Below are positions 1-5,951 of a stretch of DNA of 8,932 nt, one piece after another. How positions within the stretch are numbered: the stretch's first letter is position 1; each line of letters starts with the position of its first letter. A program made the translations under genes and the position numbers. Location of the stretch: positions 1 through 8,932 of the forward strand of contig CAMORJ010000061.1 in NCBI GenBank assembly GCA_946623775.1. Direction: 5' to 3'. This DNA comes from an uncultured Bacillota bacterium (GTDB lineage Bacteria; Bacillota_I; Bacilli_A; RFN20; CAG-826). The notes below the pieces were generated by a model. The model had not been told where the DNA came from, ran no database searches, and was given only the letters and a program-made list of their open reading frames with translations.

Positions 1-362
1 CATAAAGAAACCAATTCCGCTTTGGTTCCCATCGTGGAATTGTCGGCGATGGAGAAACTTAAAGGCTGATAGAAGCTCCACCAAGTGGAGCCATTGTCTT
101 TCGGCTGTTGCAGCGGCATCGTCTGAATCGATCTGAAGCCGCTTTCGGCGATATAGGGAAGCTGTTCCCTAATCTGGTTGAATGACCAGCCGAAAGCATG
201 GAGGATCAATCCATTGTCCCAGTTGGATGTCGGGAGGACGTCTACATATTTGTCATCGACGATCTCCGCAGGACCGCACTTCTGCTCTGTCGAAGAAGCT
301 CCTCCACAGGAAAATACCAGGGTGACGAAAGGCAATAATGCCAAAAATGCGTTGTGTTTCAT
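1..362 (-). CDS. Secreted GH13 alpha-amylase lipoprotein, N-terminal part (truncated by window edge)
   Basis: Reading the minus strand from the ATG at 362-360 gives 120 codons open to the window edge. Residues 1-18 form a lipoprotein signal peptide (MKHN, a hydrophobic core, then LVFS before Cys19), so the product should be anchored outside the membrane. The mature part carries the opening motifs of bacterial GH13 alpha-amylases: GLILHAFGWSF (51-61), SIQTMPLQQPKD (78-89), WWSFYQP (94-100), then an SIADNS..GT..EL stretch (104-117). In the family these belong to the first strands of the catalytic barrel, which hydrolyses alpha-1,4 glucans such as starch. The catalytic Asp/Glu/Asp lie beyond the window, so activity cannot be judged. 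No ribosome site separates the promoter from the start; an extended -10 box ends 6 nt before the ATG. The gene follows another lipoprotein gene on the same strand, with a terminator between. The family call is from remembered motifs. Confidence 0.88.
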   Translation of the reverse strand, partial: MKHNAFLALLPFVTLVFSCGGASSTEQKCGPAEIVDDKYVDVLPTSNWDNGLILHAFGWSFNQIREQLPYIAESGFRSIQTMPLQQPKDNGSTWWSFYQPLSFSIADNSTMGTKAELVSL

Positions 363-368
363 ACCTCG

Positions 369-377
369 ATTATAGCA
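369..377 (-). promoter_or_regulatory. Extended -10 promoter of the amylase gene
   Basis: The minus strand reads TGCTATAAT, a perfect extended -10 (TGn plus TATAAT), ending 6 nt before the amylase ATG. Standard spacing would place the first transcribed base at or next to the A of the ATG, which implies a leaderless mRNA. No good -35 is seen at 16-18 nt upstream because that stretch is the terminator hairpin; extended -10 promoters can work without one. The proposed start point is inference. Confidence 0.6.
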
Positions 378-407
378 AAACGGACCCCGCTTTTAAAGCG
401 AGGTCCG
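377..407 (-). terminator. Rho-independent terminator after the 426-1100 lipoprotein gene
   Basis: On the minus strand a near-perfect 12-bp stem (CGGACCTCGCTT pairing with AAGCGGGGTCCG, one G-T pair) closes a 3-nt TAA loop at 381-407. It is followed by TTTT at 380-377. It begins 19 nt after the lipoprotein stop codon. The T tract is short but the stem is strong. The opposite strand has no T run after the stem, so it should act only on minus-strand transcripts. It abuts the amylase promoter. Confidence 0.8.
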
Positions 408-425
408 CGTGCATGTGTCAGATGA

Positions 426-1100
426 TTATTCGTTGACGACGGCGACGCCGTAGACGTAGTCGTTGGTGACTTTCTTATACTTGGCAGCGATGATGGTGGC
501 CTTCTCGCCGTAGACATACGGGTTGAAGTTGTGGTCGTTGCCAGCAGCGTCTTTGGTTTCGCCCTTGGGTCCCCAGTAGACGGTCTTGGGGGTCAAGCAT
601 TCGGCATAGGTTTCCGGAGAAGGAATGTGAGCGGCGCGGCTCCAGGTGGTGACGGTTTGGCCATCATCGCCGGCGACGTCGGTGGACTTCATCGGGCAGA
701 CCTTGAAGCAGTGATTGCCTTTGCCGGCCTGGGCTTTGCCTTCGGCATCAAGGTAATTGGTGTCCCAGCTGCCGCCTTCGTTCTTGCCAAAGACGACGTG
801 CTCGAGGATGTAGATGCAGGAGACGCCGCGCTCGACGAGGAGGTCAGCGACTTCGGTGCTGATGACGGAAACGTCTTTGATAGAAGCGGCCTTCATGATA
901 GAAGGATCGCCTTCGGGCTTGCCATCAAGGAAGTCCCAGTCGATGTTCTTGTCGCCAACGGTGATGTTGCCAGCGACTTTGTAGTATTGATAGTTGCTAT
1001 CGGAGAGGACGGCATCATCGTACTTGGCCGCGTTGTTGCCTCCACAGCTAACAAGAATGGCCGCAGCACTCAATACTGCACAGAAAAGAGATTTTTTCAT
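426..1100 (-). CDS. Putative surface lipoprotein of unknown function
   Basis: This encodes 224 residues starting at an ATG with an excellent ribosome site (GGAGGA, 6 nt before the start). Residues 1-18 are a lipoprotein signal peptide (MKKS, hydrophobic core, ILVS before Cys19), followed by a small Gly/Asn linker; the protein should be lipid-anchored on the outer face of the membrane. The mature part has no motif I can name confidently. It starts with a YYKVAGNITVG..IDWDF stretch (39-57) suggesting a beta-rich fold, contains four Cys (95, 131, 135, 168), and has aromatic-rich segments late in the chain (WSRAAH 153-158, VYWGPKG 174-180). Because the next gene on the strand is a secreted amylase, a role in binding or using glucans is a reasonable guess but not shown. 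It has its own promoter and terminator, so it is probably a single-gene transcript. The 190-aa open frame on the opposite strand is a codon-bias shadow. Confidence 0.85.
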   Translation of the reverse strand: MKKSLFCAVLSAAAILVSCGGNNAAKYDDAVLSDSNYQYYKVAGNITVGDKNIDWDFLDGKPEGDPSIMKAASIKDVSVISTEVADLLVERGVSCIYILEHVVFGKNEGGSWDTNYLDAEGKAQAGKGNHCFKVCPMKSTDVAGDDGQTVTTWSRAAHIPSPETYAECLTPKTVYWGPKGETKDAAGNDHNFNPYVYGEKATIIAAKYKKVTNDYVYGVAVVNE

Positions 1101-1139
1101 TAAAATTCCTCCAAAAAATTCCTTTCGGTTATGACTTAA

Positions 1140-1167
1140 ATGATAGCCCTTCCAATGACAGTGTCAA
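1140..1167 (-). promoter_or_regulatory. Sigma-70-type promoter of the lipoprotein gene
   Basis: On the minus strand a consensus -35 TTGACA (1167-1162) is followed after 16 nt by TATCAT (1145-1140, 5 of 6 matches to TATAAT). Transcription would start near 1133, leaving a leader of about 33 nt with the GGAGGA ribosome site. The -35 overlaps a short dyad at 1156-1166 (TGACA-G-TGTCA), which could be an operator. Confidence 0.7.
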
Positions 1168-1180
1168 GAAACAAGCGCGA

Positions 1181-1200
1181 CTTTTTTGCTCTTTTTTGCT
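1181..1200 (+). repeat. Two tandem copies of CTTTTTTGCT
   Basis: Positions 1181-1190 and 1191-1200 are identical decamers in the gap between the divergent lipoprotein and GGDEF-EAL genes. The second copy runs into TTTTGCTAAAA, resembling the extended -10 seen before glmM, so it may belong to the promoter of the plus-strand gene. The rest of the 185-nt gap (1101-1285) is AT-rich and holds the lipoprotein promoter and ribosome site; nothing else is recognised there. Confidence 0.6.
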
Positions 1201-1285
1201 AAAAACGTTTCACTTTCAGACATTGCAAAACAAAAAAACAAAAATCTATTCCACCTGCGCGAAAAACGAATATATTTCTATTAAC

Positions 1286-3427
1286 ATGCAAAAAATATTG
1301 AATTCGTTCAAGTTCCTCGGGCATTGGGTCTTGAACATCCTTGGCATCAAGCGTACCAGCAAAGCCCAAAAAGACTTCCTGCTCGATTCCAACGTCCGCA
1401 TCGGAATCTACATGGCGTTGGTGATCATCGGTTTGGAGATCTGGATGCTTTTCCGTCAGATCTTCGAGAAGCTGATCGTCGAGTATAACCCCGAGAAGAG
1501 CTTCTTCACCCAATTCTTCCAGTACACCACCCTGTTCTGGATGATGCTGCTGCTCGGCGTCTCTTTCTTGATGTTCTCCGTCATGTATTTGAGGAAGAAC
1601 ACGAAAAAGAAGACCGCGTTCTTGGTGAACGTCATCTTCGGCGGCGTGTGCGCGCTTTATCCGGTTTTGATCTTCGCCGACGCGATGTCCTCCAACCCCA
1701 TCAAACTCGCGCTGACGGTAGCGTTCTACGCATCTTTAAGCGTCTATGGTTTATCGCTGATCCTGTACGCGGTATACACATATCTAAAAGGCGACGCGCG
1801 GGCGACGAAGATGTTCGTCATCACGATGTTCGCCGTCGTATGCTTGGTTTTCGGCGCACGCGTCTCATTCAGCGACTTCTTGGGCGGGAAAGAGATCATC
1901 TGCTTCATAACGATGGTCGTTTTCGTCGCCTGCCTTTTGGTTTGGAAGCCATACATCTCGATATTGATGCTGGGCGGCATCTTCATCGGGTTCTACCACC
2001 TCATCACCGATGGGGCGGTCGCCTCGGAATCGGAAGTCGTGTTCCAGGATGGCGATAAAGTCAATTACGTCACCCTGCTCATCGCTTTGATCATGGTCGC
2101 CACCTCCCTTTACCATCAAAGGGCACGCGAATCCGAATCGCGGCAAAAGCTGGAGATGCATGCATCTTTCGACGACATCACCGGCCTCCACAACTTCCGC
2201 CACTTCCTAGAGCAGGCAAAGCTCCAGATGCAAAACCCCAACGTCAACATCGGCGAGCTGATGTACGTGTACGTGGATATCCAAAATTTCAAGTTGGTCA
2301 ACGATCAGCTGGGCTTCAAAGCCGGGAACGAATTCCTTAAGAAGGTGGCCGCCGCGATCAGGAACATGTTCGGTGAGGAAAACTCCTGCCGCATGGGAGA
2401 AGACCGCTTTGCCGTCTTGGCCAAGAGAGAGGGCATAGTCGACAAGCTCGAAGCCCTCAACCAGGAAGTGACCGCGATCAACGAAACGCTCGGATTGACC
2501 CTCATCGCCGGCGGAAGAAGCATACCGTCTCGCGATTATGACCCAAGAAGGGCCATGGACCGCGCACATTACGCCGCGTCTTTCTTAAAAGGAACCAGAG
2601 GCCAGATCTTCATCGAGTACGACGAAAAGATGAGCGAAGGCCTGTCCATCCGCCACTATATCGCCCGCAATATCGAAAAGGCGATTGAGCAAGGATGGGT
2701 CAGGGCCGTTTATCAGCCGATCGTCTGGGCAAAAGACGGCAAATTGGCAAGCTGCGAAGCGCTTGCGAGATGGTATGACCCGAATTATGGCGATCTCTCG
2801 CCTGGCCTATTCGTCCCGATCCTGGAAGACGCATTGCTCATCCATAAATTGGATTACGCGATTATCGAGCAGGTGTGCCGCGATCTGCGCAGCGCGCTGG
2901 ACAACAAGCTTCCCGTCGTCCCGGTGTCGGTCAATTTCTCGCGCCTGGACTTTGAGCACTCCAATCCAATCGAAACATTGAACACGCTGGTCGATAAATA
3001 CGGCATCGCCCGCGACCTCATTGTCGTGGAAATCACCGAATCCGCGTTGATGAACAGCGTCGACACGCTTAAGAAAGCTGCGAGCCAGCTCAGGAAAGAA
3101 GGCTATTCGCTGTGGCTCGATGACTTCGGCTCCGGCTACTCCTCGCTGAACGTCATCAAGGATTTCGAGCTCACCGGCTTGAAGCTGGACGGCAAATTCA
3201 TCTGCGACCTCGCGAATTCCGAACGCGCGAGGACCTTGGTCGTCCATATCCTCAAGATGGCGGATGCCCTCGGAATGAGGACGCTTGCAGAAGGCGTGGA
3301 AAAACCGTTCGAAGCCGACTTCCTGCACGAGAACGGATGCGAAAGGCTCCAAGGCTACTATTACGGCAAGCCCATGTACCGCTCTGAGCTGTACGAGAAG
3401 TTCTTCAAAATCAAAAACGTCCATTAA
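1286..3427 (+). CDS. Membrane-bound GGDEF-EAL protein, probable c-di-GMP phosphodiesterase
   Basis: From the ATG at 1286 this is 713 residues. Residues about 35-275 hold several hydrophobic membrane segments, roughly eight. A GGDEF domain spans about 292-445. Its metal-binding Asp is kept (YVDIQNF, D331) but the signature is GEDRF (371-375) instead of GGDEF, so diguanylate cyclase activity is unlikely; the domain may be structural or sense GTP. The EAL domain (about 455-705) looks complete: EAL at 491-493, N550 (SVNFS), E582 (VEITE), DDFGSGYSSL from D612-D613, K633 (LKLD), E669 (AEGVE), QG at 689-690. It should hydrolyse c-di-GMP at the inner membrane face. The frame stays open upstream to a TTG at 1196, but the extra 30 residues are Lys/Thr/Asn-rich and lack a ribosome site. 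No clear ribosome site precedes 1286 either, so the start is uncertain. It is monocistronic: divergent from the lipoprotein gene and followed by a terminator. Confidence 0.92.
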   Translation: MQKILNSFKFLGHWVLNILGIKRTSKAQKDFLLDSNVRIGIYMALVIIGLEIWMLFRQIFEKLIVEYNPEKSFFTQFFQYTTLFWMMLLLGVSFLMFSVMYLRKNTKKKTAFLVNVIFGGVCALYPVLIFADAMSSNPIKLALTVAFYASLSVYGLSLILYAVYTYLKGDARATKMFVITMFAVVCLVFGARVSFSDFLGGKEIICFITMVVFVACLLVWKPYISILMLGGIFIGFYHLITDGAVASESEVVFQDGDKVNYVTLLIALIMVATSLYHQRARESESRQKLEMHASFDDITGLHNFRHFLEQAKLQMQNPNVNIGELMYVYVDIQNFKLVNDQLGFKAGNEFLKKVAAAIRNMFGEENSCRMGEDRFAVLAKREGIVDKLEALNQEVTAINETLGLTLIAGGRSIPSRDYDPRRAMDRAHYAASFLKGTRGQIFIEYDEKMSEGLSIRHYIARNIEKAIEQGWVRAVYQPIVWAKDGKLASCEALARWYDPNYGDLSPGLFVPILEDALLIHKLDYAIIEQVCRDLRSALDNKLPVVPVSVNFSRLDFEHSNPIETLNTLVDKYGIARDLIVVEITESALMNSVDTLKKAASQLRKEGYSLWLDDFGSGYSSLNVIKDFELTGLKLDGKFICDLANSERARTLVVHILKMADALGMRTLAEGVEKPFEADFLHENGCERLQGYYYGKPMYRSELYEKFFKIKNVH

Positions 3428-3441
3428 CAACGTTTATGCAG

Positions 3442-3464
3442 AAGCGGGCATCGACCCGCTTTTT
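3442..3464 (+). terminator. Rho-independent terminator after the GGDEF-EAL gene
   Basis: A perfect 7-bp stem, AAGCGGG (3442-3448) with CCCGCTT (3455-3461), closes a 6-nt loop. It runs into TTTTT (3460-3464). It starts 14 nt after the stop codon at 3427. Confidence 0.85.
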
Positions 3465-3470
3465 ATGTGA

Positions 3471-3499
3471 TTGGCATAAAGACAATTTTGCTAAAATAT
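3471..3499 (+). promoter_or_regulatory. Probable promoter of the glmM-acyltransferase-nagB operon
   Basis: TTGGCA (3471-3476) resembles a -35. Downstream, TGCTAAAAT (3489-3497) fits an extended -10 at 15-nt spacing, or AAATAT (3494-3499) at 17 nt. This would give a leader of about 150 nt before glmM. An alternative -10, AATAAT at 3557-3562, lies closer to the gene and would place the 18-bp palindrome over its -35 region. Which is used cannot be decided from sequence. Confidence 0.45.
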
Positions 3500-3530
3500 C
3501 GGCTGATTATCGCATAAAAACAAGGATGCC

Positions 3531-3548
3531 TTTTGTTGCGCAACAAAA
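3531..3548. promoter_or_regulatory. 18-bp perfect palindrome in the glmM leader, candidate operator
   Basis: TTTTGTTGC directly joined to GCAACAAAA is perfectly symmetric over 18 bp. It lies about 106 nt before the glmM start. Such even dyads are typical of sites for dimeric Xre-type repressors, and the adjacent gene carries an Xre domain fused to GlmM. A related GTTGCAAC site occurs at 3625-3632. It could also fold as an RNA hairpin but has no loop, which favours a DNA site. Confidence 0.55.
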
Positions 3549-3614
3549 ATATACAAAATAATAGAACAAAGATTTTCTTGCGTTTTTGGCAATAAGTGTT
3601 CATTATTCTTTCCG

Positions 3615-3640
3615 GTTGTAAGCAGTTGCAACAAAAATTA
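3615..3640. promoter_or_regulatory. Second GTTGCAAC-type site just before glmM
   Basis: GTTGCAAC (3625-3632) is an 8-bp palindrome followed by AAAAATTA. It resembles the right side of the 18-bp palindrome (TTGCGCAAC then AAAAATAT at 3544-3551). A further GTTGT lies at 3615-3619. The site ends 14 nt before the glmM ATG and abuts its ribosome site, so binding here could block transcription or translation. Function is inferred only from repetition and position. Confidence 0.4.
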
Positions 3641-3653
3641 CATAGGAAACATT

Positions 3654-5288
3654 ATGACAATCGGCGAAAAAATCACCTATTTGCGCATTCAAGCTGAAAT
3701 GAACCAAGAGCAGCTCGCGCAAGCACTGGGAGTCACAAGGCAGTCCATCTCCAAATGGGAAATGGGCATCGCCAACCCCCAAATCCGCCAAGTTCAGATG
3801 CTTTGCCGTCTTTTTGATGTCAAAGCCGATGACTTGATCGACGATGAGATCGTCATCTCCCGCAGCCAGGAAGCCAAGCCCAAGACTCACGGCAAATACT
3901 TCGGCACCGACGGATTCCGCGGCGAATCCAACCGCGTCTTGACGGCGATGCACGCCTTTAAGATCGGAAGATTCCTCGGTTGGTATTACAACCTTCCGAA
4001 GTTCGCTCCGCTCCGCCAGGCAGGCGACAGGGTCAAAATCGTCATCGGCAAAGACACCAGAAAGAGCTCATATATGTTCGAATATGCTCTTTCCGCCGGC
4101 ATCACCGCTTCTGGCGCCGATGCGTATATCATGCACGTGACCACTACTCCAAGCGTCGCCTACGTCGCACGTACCGAAGGCTTCGATTGCGGAGTCATGG
4201 TCACCGCTTCCCACAATATCTTCTACGATAACGGCATCAAGGTCCTCAACCGCAATGGCGAGAAGCTCGAAGACGAAGTCACCGACCTCATCGAAGCGTA
4301 TATCGATGGCGATATGGCCGCATTGGGCGTAAGCGAGGACGACATCCCCTACGCCACTAGAGGCGATATCGGCGCAGTCGTCGACTACTTCGCCGGCAGG
4401 AATAGATACATGGGGTACCTAATTTCCACCGTAACCAAATCCTTCCGCGGCCTCCGCATCGGTTTGGATTGCGCTAACGGAGCATCCTGGAACATCGCCC
4501 GCGGCGTCTTCAATGCCTTAGGCGCAGAGACCATTTGCATCGGCATCAACCCCGATGGCTTGAACACCAACCGCGATTGCGGCTCCACCCACATCGAGCA
4601 TCTGCAAGAGCTCGTTAAGAAGAACAAGCTGAATTTCGGTTTCGCTTTCGACGGCGACGCCGACCGCTGCTTGGCCGTTGACGAAAAAGGCAAAGTGGTC
4701 GATGGCGATAAGATCATGTATATCCTCGCCAAAGCCTTGAAGCGCCAAGGAGCATTGACCAATAACGTCGTCGTCACGACCATCATGTCGAATTCCGGCC
4801 TCGTCAAAGCGCTCAAAGCCGCAGGCATCGACAACGAGCAGACCACCGTCGGCGACCGCTTCGTCTACGAAAGGATGTTAGAGAAGAATTATGTCCTCGG
4901 CGGCGAGCAATCCGGACACGTCATCATCCGCAAGTTCGCCACTACCGGAGACGGCATCCTGACCGCTTTGATGCTCACGCAGGAAATTCTGAGCTCAAAG
5001 AGCACCCTTTCCGCTCTAGCGGCTCCCGTCACCGTCTATCCGCAGTTCCTGAAGAACGTCCGCGTCGTCGATAAAGCCGCGACCGTCAAGGATCCCGCGA
5101 TCGTTGCCCGCGTTGCCGAAATCAACGCCGAGCTCAATGGCGATGGACGCATCTTGCTGCGCCAATCCGGCACCGAGCCAGTCATCCGCATCATGGTGGA
5201 AGCCGATGATAAGGATCGCTGCAACCGCTACATCGATTCCGTATATGAATTGGTCAAAAAGGGAGGCTATATCTGTGAGCAAGATTAA
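3654..5288 (+). CDS. glmM: Xre-type HTH domain fused to phosphoglucosamine mutase (GlmM)
   Basis: This encodes 544 residues; ordinary GlmM has about 450. Residues 1-65 are an Xre-family helix-turn-helix (IGEKITYLR..., NQEQLAQALGVTRQSISKWEMG at about 17-38, then LCRLFDVKADDLI). A linker (66-79) leads to a full mutase starting at GKYFGTDGFRG (80-90). GlmM converts glucosamine-6-P to glucosamine-1-P on the way to UDP-GlcNAc for cell walls. Key sites are present: phosphoserine loop TASHN (S186), metal loop DGDADR (333-338), sugar loop GGEQSGH (416-422), and phosphate site RQSGTEPVIR (503-512, usually RPSGTEP). The ATG has an AGGAAA ribosome site ending 4 nt before it. No plausible internal start with a ribosome site lies at the mutase boundary, so this is a true fusion. 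It begins the operon and overlaps the next gene by 14 nt. The HTH suggests an enzyme that also regulates, perhaps its own operon; that is inference. Confidence 0.95.
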   Translation: MTIGEKITYLRIQAEMNQEQLAQALGVTRQSISKWEMGIANPQIRQVQMLCRLFDVKADDLIDDEIVISRSQEAKPKTHGKYFGTDGFRGESNRVLTAMHAFKIGRFLGWYYNLPKFAPLRQAGDRVKIVIGKDTRKSSYMFEYALSAGITASGADAYIMHVTTTPSVAYVARTEGFDCGVMVTASHNIFYDNGIKVLNRNGEKLEDEVTDLIEAYIDGDMAALGVSEDDIPYATRGDIGAVVDYFAGRNRYMGYLISTVTKSFRGLRIGLDCANGASWNIARGVFNALGAETICIGINPDGLNTNRDCGSTHIEHLQELVKKNKLNFGFAFDGDADRCLAVDEKGKVVDGDKIMYILAKALKRQGALTNNVVVTTIMSNSGLVKALKAAGIDNEQTTVGDRFVYERMLEKNYVLGGEQSGHVIIRKFATTGDGILTALMLTQEILSSKSTLSALAAPVTVYPQFLKNVRVVDKAATVKDPAIVARVAEINAELNGDGRILLRQSGTEPVIRIMVEADDKDRCNRYIDSVYELVKKGGYICEQD

Positions 5289-5937
5289 AGTCAAAGACCT
5301 TTACGATGAATGTGGGATCTCCTATCTGGATTCCTTCATCTTCCAAAAGGAATACCCTTGGGAATTGCTTCCGCTAATCGGGGCATATGCCAAGGAATTG
5401 GTCGAAAAAGGCATACCTGGGTTCACTCTTTTGAAAGAAGGGGTGCTCGTAGGCGAGAATGTTAAGATCGCCGAAACCGCGACCATCGTCGGCCCATGCG
5501 TCCTCGGCAACAACGTGGAAGTCAGGCCAGGGGCATACATCAGGGGCAACGTCATCGTCGGAGACGAATCCGTCGTCGGCAATTCCTCTGAGCTCAAAAA
5601 CGCCGTTTTGCTCCGCCACGCGCAAGTCCCCCACTACAACTATGTCGGGGATTCGATCCTAGGCTCTTATGCCCATATGGGCGCTGGCAGCATCCTGTCC
5701 AATCTAAGAAGCGACAACAAGCCAGTCATCATCCATGCGGATGAAGAGATCCCGACTGGAATCCGCAAAATCGGCGGCTTGCTGGCGGACCACGCCGACA
5801 TCGGATGCGGTTCCGTTTTGAACCCCGGCACCATCATCGGAAAGAACACCCAAGTCTATCCTCTCACCATGTGCCGCGGGGTCTATCCCGAGAATTCAAT
5901 CGTCAAATCCACTCGCGTCGTAGTCGCGAAAAAATAA
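5275..5937 (+). CDS. GlmU-like left-handed beta-helix acyltransferase (acetyltransferase half only)
   Basis: A GTG start at 5275, with GGGAGG 8 nt before it inside the end of glmM, gives 220 residues; the longer upstream frame only reads glmM out of frame. Residues 1-50 are a short, probably helical region with no nucleotidyltransferase motif. From about 55 onward the chain shows hexapeptide repeats of the left-handed beta-helix fold (for example VLVGEN, IVGPCVLGNN, AYIRGNVIVGD). The segment VPHYNYVGDSILG (118-130) followed by MGAGSILSNLRSD (135-147) matches the active-site region of GlmU and archaeal sugar-1-P acetyltransferases; H120 aligns with the catalytic His. The likely reaction is acetyl-CoA-dependent N-acetylation of glucosamine-1-P, directly after GlmM. 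The N-terminal uridyltransferase of normal GlmU is absent, so UDP-GlcNAc formation would need another protein. Similar proteins are often labelled UDP-GlcNAc pyrophosphorylase-related, and substrate specificity is unproven. Confidence 0.85.
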   Translation: MSKIKVKDLYDECGISYLDSFIFQKEYPWELLPLIGAYAKELVEKGIPGFTLLKEGVLVGENVKIAETATIVGPCVLGNNVEVRPGAYIRGNVIVGDESVVGNSSELKNAVLLRHAQVPHYNYVGDSILGSYAHMGAGSILSNLRSDNKPVIIHADEEIPTGIRKIGGLLADHADIGCGSVLNPGTIIGKNTQVYPLTMCRGVYPENSIVKSTRVVVAKK

Positions 5938-5951
5938 GGAGAAAAAACACA

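Noticed and set aside
178..375. 65-codon open frame on the plus strand
   Set aside because: It lies opposite the amylase gene, shows no family motif, and runs through the amylase promoter.
531..1103. 190-codon open frame on the plus strand
   Set aside because: It is antisense to the lipoprotein gene, which has a signal peptide, ribosome site, promoter and terminator. Its Gly/Asp/Ala/Val-rich composition is typical of a codon-bias shadow and it has no ribosome site.
1196..1285. TTG start giving a 30-residue N-terminal extension of the GGDEF-EAL protein
   Set aside because: No ribosome site precedes the TTG, it lies in the tandem repeat, and the added residues do not look like a natural membrane-protein start. 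Kept only as an alternative.
2807..3430. 207-codon open frame on the minus strand
   Set aside because: It is antisense to the EAL domain, whose catalytic motifs are clear on the plus strand; it has no start signal or recognisable motif.
3549..3653. Riboswitch or glmS-type ribozyme in the glmM leader
   Set aside because: I looked for a structured leader because the operon is amino-sugar related. The stretch is AT-rich with short palindromes, and no long paired scaffold or known ribozyme core could be recognised by eye. A covariance-model search would settle it.
3850..3900. Possible frameshift or missed gene boundary between the HTH and GlmM parts
   Set aside because: The frame is continuous, no stop or restart signal is present, and no start codon with a ribosome site lies near the GKYFGTDG segment.
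5104..5274. Longer N-terminus for the acyltransferase starting at the ATG at 5104
   Set aside because: This stretch is glmM read out of frame. The GTG at 5275 has GGGAGG at good spacing and begins the family-like sequence.
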